Source of the DNA: an uncultured Salinimicrobium sp.
GTDB taxonomy: Bacteria; Bacteroidota; Bacteroidia; Flavobacteriales; Flavobacteriaceae
Assembly (NCBI GenBank): GCA_946887025.1
Contig: CAMPJY010000112.1
Span: forward strand, 1 to 8,769
Length of the DNA stretch: 8,769 bases
Direction: 5' to 3'
Shown here: one piece after another, positions 1 through 5,104 of the stretch
Numbering within the stretch: position 1 is the stretch's first letter
Layout of the letters: the number at the start of each line of letters is the position of its first letter
The notes under the pieces: generated by a model
What the model was told of the DNA's origin: nothing
Databases searched by the model: none
The model's input: only the letters and a program-made list of their open reading frames with translations
Made by a program: the position numbers and the translations under genes

Positions 1-82
1 TTAATGTTGTACTTTCGATTCAACTATTTGAGCAAAAAATTAATACTTCAGGCGAAAGCCAATAACTAGATAAAAAACGAAT

Positions 83-310
83 ATGGACTTCCCAAAATTC
101 TTACTTGGCGATAATACCGATTATCCAGACGCTATTTTCATTGTTCACACCGAATTTCCCCGGTTTATCCTCAACCTGGAAAATGATGAAGTGGAGTGGC
201 TGGAGGATTTTGATGCCAGCGATGAAAAAGAGCTTGCATCTGAGGCAGAGGGCTTAATTCAGCAGGCGACTGATTTCTATGATCGAGAGATCTCTCGATA
301 CGAGGATTAA
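83..310 (+). CDS. Small acidic conserved-looking hypothetical protein (75 aa)
   Basis: I do not recognise a named domain. The 75-residue product is very acidic: about 22 Asp/Glu against 5 Lys/Arg. It has no signal peptide, membrane segment or cysteine, so it should be a soluble cytoplasmic protein. The N-terminal half is hydrophobic and aromatic and could form a small beta fold (IFIVHTEFPRFILNL, about residues 18-32, then VEWLEDF). The C-terminal half (about 47-72) reads as an amphipathic helix ending in DFYDREISRYED. It lies 15 nt before the PAP2 gene on the same strand, so co-transcription is likely. No Shine-Dalgarno sequence precedes the ATG; the leader is A-rich. A possible -7 box (TACTTTCG, one mismatch to TAnnTTTG, positions 10-17) lies upstream, but its -33 partner would fall outside the window. 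Confidence is high that it is a gene; its function is unknown. Confidence 0.75.
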   Translation: MDFPKFLLGDNTDYPDAIFIVHTEFPRFILNLENDEVEWLEDFDASDEKELASEAEGLIQQATDFYDREISRYED

Positions 311-325
311 AAACTATACATTCTA

Positions 326-904
326 ATGGAGCAGCTAGTAGAACTGGACCAGGAACTTTTTTTATTTCTAAACAATCTGGGAACCCCTGCCTGGGACAAT
401 TTCTGGAATATCCTCACCCATAAATGGACCTCCATCCCTTTATATATAGTATTGATCTATCTCTTATATAAATGTCTGGGTACCAAAGGAGCAATTATAA
501 CGGTGTTATTAGTTGCGGGAATGATAACCATTACAGACCAGCTTGCGAATGTTTTCAAGGACGGATTTGAGCGTCTGAGGCCATGCAGGCAGGAGGGAGT
601 GATGGAATATGCGCGGTTCGTTGCCATCAGGTGTGGTAAATATGGATATTTTTCTGCTCATGCCGCCAGTTCTGCGGCCCTGACAGTATATCTGGGACTG
701 ATTCTGAAGCCATTCTATAAATTTATCCTGCCTATCCTTATTTTCTGGGCGCTGATGGTTGCCTACAGCCGGATTTATGTCGGAGTGCATTATCCCGGTG
801 ATGTGCTTACAGGAATGATTTTGGGAAGCGGAATAGGCTTTTTATTTTATATTGTTCAGCAGCTATTGATGAAAAAATATGTGGCTGAAACTCCTCCTAT
901 TTAA
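326..904 (+). CDS. PAP2-family membrane phosphatase
   Basis: This is an integral membrane phosphatase of the PAP2 superfamily, whose members remove phosphate from lipid or polyprenyl phosphates such as phosphatidate or undecaprenyl pyrophosphate. All three catalytic motifs can be read: K78-x6-R85-P86 (KDGFERLRP), S110-A111-H112, and S148-R149 through H155 to D159 ([12 protein letters not shown]). The middle motif is FSAH rather than the usual PSGH but keeps the catalytic His. At least four hydrophobic segments are evident (about 37-50, 55-70, 115-145 and 160-182). At 192 aa it has the normal size for a stand-alone PAP2 protein. In the family the active site faces the periplasm. The gene follows the small acidic gene by 15 nt. 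Its stop codon (902-904) overlaps the stop of the convergent meaB. The exact substrate cannot be told from sequence; undecaprenyl pyrophosphate recycling or phosphatidylglycerophosphate hydrolysis are both possible. Confidence 0.92.
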   Translation: MEQLVELDQELFLFLNNLGTPAWDNFWNILTHKWTSIPLYIVLIYLLYKCLGTKGAIITVLLVAGMITITDQLANVFKDGFERLRPCRQEGVMEYARFVAIRCGKYGYFSAHAASSAALTVYLGLILKPFYKFILPILIFWALMVAYSRIYVGVHYPGDVLTGMILGSGIGFLFYIVQQLLMKKYVAETPPI

Positions 905-1965
905 GAATTCAGCAGAAGTCTTGCCGCCGCAAAGGGCGTGGTCTCATTATTTTCCACCGCCTCCAGCTGTTCCTTTAGAGCTTGCCTGATTTCAGGCCTG
1001 TTATAGAACCTGCTCTTTAGATGCTCATTGATCGTCTGCAGGAGCCAGAATTTATTCTGCTGCCTTCTTTTGTGTTGGAAATACTCGTTGGTCCTGACCA
1101 GCTCCTCAAAGGAAGTGATCATGTTCCAGACCTCTGCTATTCCCTCATTATTCAGTGCGCTGCATAAACTGACTGTTGGCTTCCAGCCGCTCTCTTTGGG
1201 GGGATATAAGTGAAGCGCCCTTTTAAATTCAGAACGCGCCTTTTCGGCTGGTTTTCGATTTTCTCCATCGGCTTTGTTGATGACAATGGTATCGGCCATT
1301 TCAATGATCCCGCGTTTTATCCCCTGAAGTTCATCCCCGGCGCCTGCCAGTTTCAGTAGAAGAAAGAAATCCGTCATACTGTGAACCGTGGTTTCACTCT
1401 GGCCGACACCTACGGTTTCTATCAATACAGTGTCAAAACCTGCAGCCTCACAAAGAATGATGGACTCGCGGGTTTTCCTGGCTACTCCTCCCAGAGAATC
1501 CCCCGAGGGGGAAGGCCTGATGAAGGCGTTCGGATGGTGGACCAGGGTTTCCATCCGGGTTTTATCCCCAAGAATGCTTCCCCCTGAAAGGCTGCTGGTG
1601 GGATCCACCGCCAGCACGGCAACCTTTCTTCCCATCTCTGCAAGATAGGAGCCAAAAGATTCGATAAACGTGCTTTTCCCCACTCCCGGAACTCCGGTAA
1701 TTCCAATTCTTATAGATTTATTGGCATAAGGGAGGCATTTTTCCACAAGGGCCCCGGCCTTTTCCTGATCCTGTTGCCTGCTGCTTTCAATCAGGGTAAT
1801 TCCCTTACTCAAGCCAGTCTTTTCCTGGTCCAGGATCCTCTTGAGCAGCTCCTCTACTGATACTTCCTTTTTGCGGAAAGCCCTGATTCTTTGTGCCGAA
1901 GCCGGATCGATGTGGGTGGAGGGCTGCTTGCCTTCTGATTCGTTAAGGGCAGAGTTGCGGGTCAA
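901..1965 (-). CDS. meaB: MeaB/ArgK-type P-loop GTPase, methylmalonyl-CoA mutase chaperone
   Basis: G3E-family GTPase that in characterised bacteria protects and reloads the B12-dependent methylmalonyl-CoA mutase (human homologue MMAA). Older annotations call it ArgK, a transport kinase. From the TTG start the protein is 354 aa, normal for the family. It shows the Walker A loop GVPGVGKST (91-99), the Mg/switch segment AVDPTSS (119-125), the family signature SILGDKTRM (130-138), ETVGVGQSE (183-191), the guanine-specificity motif NKAD (230-233) and SAL (269-271). A helical C-terminal part that dimerises in homologues follows. The start is inferred: the frame stays open to an ATG at 2091, but that would run 54 nt into ohr and add residues unlike the family. 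TTG at 1965 gives an N-terminus [13 protein letters not shown] of the expected kind. No mutase gene is visible next to it. It ends tail-to-tail with the PAP2 gene. Confidence 0.93.
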   Translation of the reverse strand: MTRNSALNESEGKQPSTHIDPASAQRIRAFRKKEVSVEELLKRILDQEKTGLSKGITLIESSRQQDQEKAGALVEKCLPYANKSIRIGITGVPGVGKSTFIESFGSYLAEMGRKVAVLAVDPTSSLSGGSILGDKTRMETLVHHPNAFIRPSPSGDSLGGVARKTRESIILCEAAGFDTVLIETVGVGQSETTVHSMTDFFLLLKLAGAGDELQGIKRGIIEMADTIVINKADGENRKPAEKARSEFKRALHLYPPKESGWKPTVSLCSALNNEGIAEVWNMITSFEELVRTNEYFQHKRRQQNKFWLLQTINEHLKSRFYNRPEIRQALKEQLEAVENNETTPFAAARLLLNS

Positions 1966-2037
1966 AATGTGAAATTGTTTTATTAGTGGAAATAGTATTC
2001 GTATATTGAAGACTAATTTAATAAAATAAAGTTCATT

Positions 2038-2463
2038 ATGAAGACATTGTATAAGACCAGTGCTACCACTACCGGAGGGCGACAGGGACATGTGAAAACT
2101 GACGATGGCCTATTAGACTTTGACCTGACAGTTCCGAAAAGCATGGGCGGTCCGGGGGGCGAAAAACCCAATCCAGAACAGTTTTTTGCAGCCGGATACT
2201 CTGCCTGCTACGGAAGCGCCCTTCAGGCCGTTGCCAAAGAAAAAAACGTCGACCTCGGGGATTTCTCAGTGACCGCAGAGGTGACTCTGGGAAAAACTGA
2301 GAAGGGGAATTTTCAGCTGAGTGTCATTCTTGATTCCTATATCCCGGGAGTGGATGTGGAAACCGGGGAGGACCTGGTGAACAGTGCTCACGAAATTTGT
2401 CCCTATTCCAGGGCCACAAGGGACAATATTGATGTCACCCTTAATCTCCTGCTGGACGAATAA
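2038..2463 (+). CDS. ohr: Organic hydroperoxide resistance protein (Ohr, OsmC superfamily)
   Basis: Thiol-dependent peroxidase that reduces organic and fatty-acid hydroperoxides in the cytoplasm; in studied members the enzyme is recycled by lipoylated proteins. The 141 aa length fits Ohr. The N-terminal hallmark YKTSATTTGGRQG (5-17) carries the catalytic Arg15. PEQFFAAGYSACY (46-58) carries Glu47 and the peroxidatic Cys57. HEICPYSRAT (118-127) carries the resolving Cys121. The spacing of Arg, Glu, Cys and Cys matches the classical Ohr active site and favours Ohr over the OsmC or YhfA subgroups. It is divergent from meaB with about 72 nt between the starts. No OhrR (MarR-type) regulator gene lies within view, so control by peroxide would have to come from elsewhere. 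Two hairpins follow the gene, suggesting a single-gene transcript. I found no convincing promoter box in the AT-rich spacer. Confidence 0.95.
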   Translation: MKTLYKTSATTTGGRQGHVKTDDGLLDFDLTVPKSMGGPGGEKPNPEQFFAAGYSACYGSALQAVAKEKNVDLGDFSVTAEVTLGKTEKGNFQLSVILDSYIPGVDVETGEDLVNSAHEICPYSRATRDNIDVTLNLLLDE

Positions 2464-2477
2464 ATAATCAGATAATA

Positions 2478-2505
2478 AAAAGCGGGACTTGTTAAGGCCC
2501 GTTTT
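2478..2505 (+). terminator. Weak hairpin, first of a tandem pair after ohr
   Basis: A stem of CGGG/CCCG and CTT/AAG with one internal A-G mismatch and a GTT loop is flanked by an A-run on the left and TTTT on the right. One G bulges out on the left side. It lies 15 nt after the ohr stop codon. The short U-tract and interrupted stem suggest partial termination, with the stronger hairpin at 2517-2550 acting as backup. Confidence 0.5.
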
Positions 2506-2516
2506 CCATTCAGATG

Positions 2517-2550
2517 AAAAGATCCCGGAATCTGTATTTCGGGATTTTTT
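2517..2550 (+). terminator. Strong rho-independent terminator after ohr
   Basis: A near-perfect stem pairs ATCCCGGAAT (2522-2531) with ATTTCGGGAT (2536-2545) around a CTGT loop, with a single G-T wobble. It is extended outward by A-U pairs and followed by a run of six T and further T-rich sequence. It is the main end point of ohr transcription and insulates the DUF2911 gene that follows. Confidence 0.85.
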
Positions 2551-2596
2551 GTTTTTATTGGTATTCCTTTTGTGAAAAGTTGATTATTTTTAATCT

Positions 2597-3169
2597 ATGT
2601 CGAAGAAATTGAAATGGAGCCTTGCTGGCGTCCTTATTTTTATTCTATTAGTTCTGGCTACCTATTTTGTTCTTAAGGTAAGGACGAAGTCTTTTAGCCC
2701 GGAGGATACAGTAACCTATGTCCAGGACGACCTGGAACTGGAGGTCTTCTATAACCGTCCTTATAAAAAGGACAGGGAGATCTTCGGGGGGCTGGTGCCT
2801 TATGGACAGGTATGGAGGACTGGGGCCAACGAAGCAACCACCTTCAGCACCAATAAGGATATTCTAGTGGATGGTTCTCTGTTGCCTGCCGGGAAATATA
2901 CCCTGTGGACCATCCCAAACGAAGAATCATGGAAGGTGATATTCAATTCCAAAATGTATCCCTGGGGTATCACCACCAAAGGAGAGCCATCCAGGGAACC
3001 GGAATTTGATGTACTGACGCTGGAATTTCCTGTGAATAAAACCTATAACATCACCGAACAGTTCACCATCTCTTTTGAAGAGGCGCATGAACTTATCTTA
3101 ATGCTCCTGGCTTGGGACCGGACGGTGATCAGTATTCCGATCAAAGAACCAGTAGGTCCAACTGGCTAA
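2597..3169 (+). CDS. Membrane-anchored DUF2911 domain protein
   Basis: A 190 aa protein with a positively charged N-terminus (MSKKLKW), one hydrophobic segment (about 8-27) and then a DUF2911 domain (about 32-182). The domain is recognised by FYNRPYKKDREIFGGLVPYG (51-70), the following VWRTGANEATTF (72-83), LPAGKYTLWTIP (96-107) and a terminal strand WDRTVISIPI. No cysteine lies near the end of the hydrophobic segment, so it is not a lipoprotein. The segment is more likely an uncleaved anchor than a cleaved signal peptide, leaving the domain outside the cytoplasm. DUF2911 is common in Bacteroidota and its biochemical role is not established as far as I know; I assign none. The gene has its own upstream terminator and faces the convergent DUF2383-like gene. 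Codon use looks like that of its neighbours. Confidence 0.88.
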   Translation: MSKKLKWSLAGVLIFILLVLATYFVLKVRTKSFSPEDTVTYVQDDLELEVFYNRPYKKDREIFGGLVPYGQVWRTGANEATTFSTNKDILVDGSLLPAGKYTLWTIPNEESWKVIFNSKMYPWGITTKGEPSREPEFDVLTLEFPVNKTYNITEQFTISFEEAHELILMLLAWDRTVISIPIKEPVGPTG

Positions 3170-3201
3170 GTCTTATTACAAACCTGCTTTTTAAAACAGC
3201 C

Positions 3202-3246
3202 AAAAAAAAGACCCCATTCCCTTAGAAAAGAAACGGAGTCTTTAAT
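3202..3246. terminator. Intrinsic terminator between two convergent genes
   Basis: AAAGAC (3207-3212) pairs with GTCTTT (3238-3243). Further pairs inside (CC/GG, TT/AA) are broken by single mismatches, and the loop is A-rich. Eight A residues at 3202-3209 give a strong U-tract for the minus-strand gene at 3261-3758. In the plus direction the tail is only TTTAATT, so it serves the DUF2911 gene less well. Confidence 0.75.
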
Positions 3247-3260
3247 TCAATAATTTTGAT

Positions 3261-3758
3261 TTAAATCGCTCTTAATGTTCGCACCTTGGATTTGTTCTCA
3301 GGGATCAACGGAGTTTCTCCTGTCCTGAATTTTTCCCCTTCAGCCATTCCTTTCAGGATGCTTTCCTTTTGTTTCTTCAGCATCTTGAGGATTTCATTAG
3401 GCATGATTTTTTCCTCCAGGATCTCGTCGTAAAGAAGCAGATTCTCTTCATCGCGCTCCAGACATTTTTTCAGGTACTTAAGTGGTCGTTTTTTAACCAG
3501 CACTTTGCGTTCTTCCCGCCAGTCTCTCTGGAGGTTTCCTTTTTCCGCCCATTTCTTCATGGGCTCGATTCCGGCCTGTACCAGCTGCTCTGAGATCTGA
3601 TGGCTGAATCTGTTGCGGTCAACGCTTTGATGGCCAAAATAGCGCTTTAAACCTACTTCCTGGACATCTTCGCTGGCATTATAATAAATGCGTTCCGCTT
3701 CAAAGCTGTTGACCAACAGCCAGTTAAGTTTTTTAAATTTTGAGTAACGATTTTCCAT
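3261..3758 (-). CDS. DUF2383/PA2169-like four-helix-bundle protein
   Basis: A 165 aa soluble, largely alpha-helical protein. The helix order and spacing resemble the DUF2383 (PA2169) ferritin-like family. The first helix is KLNWLLVNSFEAERIYYNAS. A second contains FGHQSVDRNRFSHQISEQLV, a third LKKCLERDEENLLLYDEILE and a fourth EILKMLKKQKESILKGM. This is judged by eye, so the family call is moderate. Several Glu/His residues lie inside the helices, but I cannot show a metal site. The C-terminus (about 140-165) is a basic, probably disordered tail ending KSKVRTLRAI, beyond the usual fold. I chose ATG at 3758 because MENRYSKFKKLN begins directly at the first helix. An in-frame ATG at 3824 would add 22 residues unlike the family, and a near-consensus -7 box (TATCTTTA, 3777-3770 on the minus strand) falls inside that extension. 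There is no signal peptide. Confidence 0.72.
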   Translation of the reverse strand: MENRYSKFKKLNWLLVNSFEAERIYYNASEDVQEVGLKRYFGHQSVDRNRFSHQISEQLVQAGIEPMKKWAEKGNLQRDWREERKVLVKKRPLKYLKKCLERDEENLLLYDEILEEKIMPNEILKMLKKQKESILKGMAEGEKFRTGETPLIPENKSKVRTLRAI

Positions 3759-3852
3759 AATTCCTGCTTTAAAGATAGTGTACCAATATAACAAGGGGTC
3801 GGGATATCCCTCTGCCAAGGACATGTTAAAACCTTTTATTTTAGTATAACTT

Positions 3853-3883
3853 TCTGATTACTTTAAGATTAAGATTAAATTTG
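3853..3883 (+). promoter_or_regulatory. Bacteroidota-type promoter for the sigma operon
   Basis: TAAATTTG at 3876-3883 matches the Bacteroidota housekeeping -7 consensus TAnnTTTG at every fixed position. TCTG at 3853-3856, 19 nt upstream, is one mismatch from the TTTG -33 element. Transcription would begin near 3889-3891, leaving only a 10-12 nt leader before the TTG start of the sigma gene. The short direct repeat TAAGATTAAGATTA just precedes the -7 box. This is a housekeeping-type element, so it gives basal expression; a separate promoter recognised by the encoded sigma factor was not identified. Confidence 0.55.
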
Positions 3884-3900
3884 GTCAAAAATGACAAAAC

Positions 3901-4509
3901 TTGCAACGCGACGCTTTTAGCCTCGTCTTTAAGAGTAAGAACAGCAACCAAAAAAATGAGATTTTGTTACAGCATCAATTAATAGAGGAATGCAAACAGA
4001 ACAACCGAAAGGCCCAGCTGAAGCTGTATAACCAGTACAGTGAAGGGATGTATTTCGTGGCCCTCAGGTTTCTTCGGGATTCTTATGAAGCCGAGGAGGC
4101 CATGCAGGAAGGTTTCATTCGTGCCTTTACCAAACTTCACCAGTTTGATGGAGAGGTGACTTTCGGAGCCTGGCTGAAAAGGATAGTCATCAATAAATGT
4201 ATTGATACTCTTAAAGCAAGGAAGTTGGAACTCACGGCGCTTAATGAAAATATTATGATGACTGTGGAAGAGGAAAATGACTGGCAGGTGGATGACGGGC
4301 TTGGAGTAGAGGATGTAAAAAAAGCCATTAATGAGCTGCCGGAGAAATATAAATACTCCCTCATGCTCTATCTCCTGGAAGGTTATGACCATCAGGAGAT
4401 TTCTGAAATCCTCGGAATATCTGAAGTGGCATCCCGGACACTGGTACACCGCGGGAAAAAGAAACTACAGGATCAATTAAAAATTAGACATCATGGCACA
4501 GGATATTAG
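3901..4509 (+). CDS. ECF-type RNA polymerase sigma-70 family factor
   Basis: An alternative sigma factor that directs RNA polymerase to a specific promoter set. Region 2 spans about residues 40-107 (LYNQYSEGMYFVALRFL, then EAEEAMQEGFIRAFTKL, then FGAWLKRIVINKCIDTLKAR). After an acidic linker (VEEENDW...VEDV), region 4 spans about 138-192: INELPEKYKYSLMLYLLEGY followed by the helix-turn-helix HQEISEILGISEVASRTLVH and a basic end RGKKKLQ. There is no region 1.1 or 3, so it is ECF-sized. The start is uncertain. No in-frame ATG exists before region 2; TTG at 3901 gives 202 aa and TTG at 3964 gives 181 aa. Both keep the complete fold. Its last 17 nt overlap the membrane-protein gene, the usual arrangement for a sigma/anti-sigma pair. 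Confidence 0.92.
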   Translation: MQRDAFSLVFKSKNSNQKNEILLQHQLIEECKQNNRKAQLKLYNQYSEGMYFVALRFLRDSYEAEEAMQEGFIRAFTKLHQFDGEVTFGAWLKRIVINKCIDTLKARKLELTALNENIMMTVEEENDWQVDDGLGVEDVKKAINELPEKYKYSLMLYLLEGYDHQEISEILGISEVASRTLVHRGKKKLQDQLKIRHHGTGY

Positions 4510-5104
4510 AGAATTACTGAAACAGGATAAGGAGGAGGCTACTGAAAAACTTCCAGCCGGACATAGGAAACGCTTTGAATCCCGTTTGGAGCAGGCCTTG
4601 CCACAAAGAAAGGAAAATTCGAGATATATGTGGTTAAAAATAGCTGCCGTCTTTGTTGTGGCGCTGGGGGTTGGATATTTTTTCCTTTATCAACAAGAAT
4701 TTCCTGCAGATAATCCCGTAGTAAATGTTCCTGGGGAGGAGCAGGAGGAAAATTCCTCAGAAGAAATTGCAGGAAAAGAAAACCTGACCCTGGCAGATAT
4801 TTCTCCGGAATTTAAAAAAGTGGAGGATTATTATATGGCCAACCTTAATCTGGGGCTGGCGAAAATAGATATCACCGAAGAAAATAAAGCTCTTATTGAT
4901 GCCTTTATGACCCAACTGGCAGAACTCGATAAGGAATATGACCGCCTAAACGGAGAGATTAGTAAAAATGGTCCTAATGCAGAAACAGTTGAAGCCCTGA
5001 TAAATAATTTACAGTTGCGTTTGGATTTGCTGTTCAAACTCAAAAACAAATTAGATGAACTTAAAAAAGAGAAAAATGAAAACTTTGAGAAGATACAAGC
5101 TTAG
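4493..5104 (+). CDS. Single-pass membrane protein, probable anti-sigma factor
   Basis: A 203 aa protein whose position and topology fit an anti-sigma factor for the preceding sigma gene. A short cytoplasmic part (1-46) contains LPAGHRKRFESRLEQALP (20-37), a likely amphipathic helix that could clamp the sigma factor. One membrane helix follows (about 47-66, WLKIAAVFVVALGVGYFFLY). The exterior part has an acidic Glu/Pro/Asn-rich linker (about 70-98) and then a helical region (100-203) with a strongly charged coiled-coil end (LRLDLLFKLKNKLDELKKEK). There are no cysteines, so it lacks the HxxxCxxC zinc site of ZAS anti-sigma factors. The ATG overlaps the sigma gene by 17 nt, and the 3' end overlaps the next gene by 29 nt. 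The anti-sigma role is inferred from context and has no recognisable domain behind it; the membrane topology is directly visible. Confidence 0.85.
   Translation: MAQDIRELLKQDKEEATEKLPAGHRKRFESRLEQALPQRKENSRYMWLKIAAVFVVALGVGYFFLYQQEFPADNPVVNVPGEEQEENSSEEIAGKENLTLADISPEFKKVEDYYMANLNLGLAKIDITEENKALIDAFMTQLAELDKEYDRLNGEISKNGPNAETVEALINNLQLRLDLLFKLKNKLDELKKEKNENFEKIQA

Noticed and set aside
509..790. Antisense open frame inside the PAP2 gene
   Set aside because: It lies fully within a gene with intact catalytic motifs and its translation has no recognisable domain.
1978..2026. Inverted repeat TTTTATTA ... TAATAAAA in the meaB-ohr spacer, considered as an operator
   Set aside because: Only 8 bp arms, 33 nt apart, made solely of A and T in an AT-rich spacer; chance occurrence is likely and no regulator gene is nearby.
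1966..2091. Longer meaB reading frame starting from an ATG at 2091
   Set aside because: It would overlap the first 54 nt of ohr on the opposite strand and add 42 residues without resemblance to MeaB N-termini; TTG at 1965 fits better.
3759..3824. Upstream ATG extending the DUF2383-like protein by 22 residues
   Set aside because: The extension precedes the first helix with unrelated sequence and contains a near-consensus -7 promoter box.
3979..4449. Minus-strand open frame of 156 codons across the sigma gene
   Set aside because: The opposite strand encodes an unmistakable sigma factor; no domain is visible in the antisense product.
5055..5075. Upstream ATG for the exported hendecad protein
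   Set aside because: It adds MNLKKRK before an already normal signal peptide and deepens the overlap with the upstream gene; possible but less likely.
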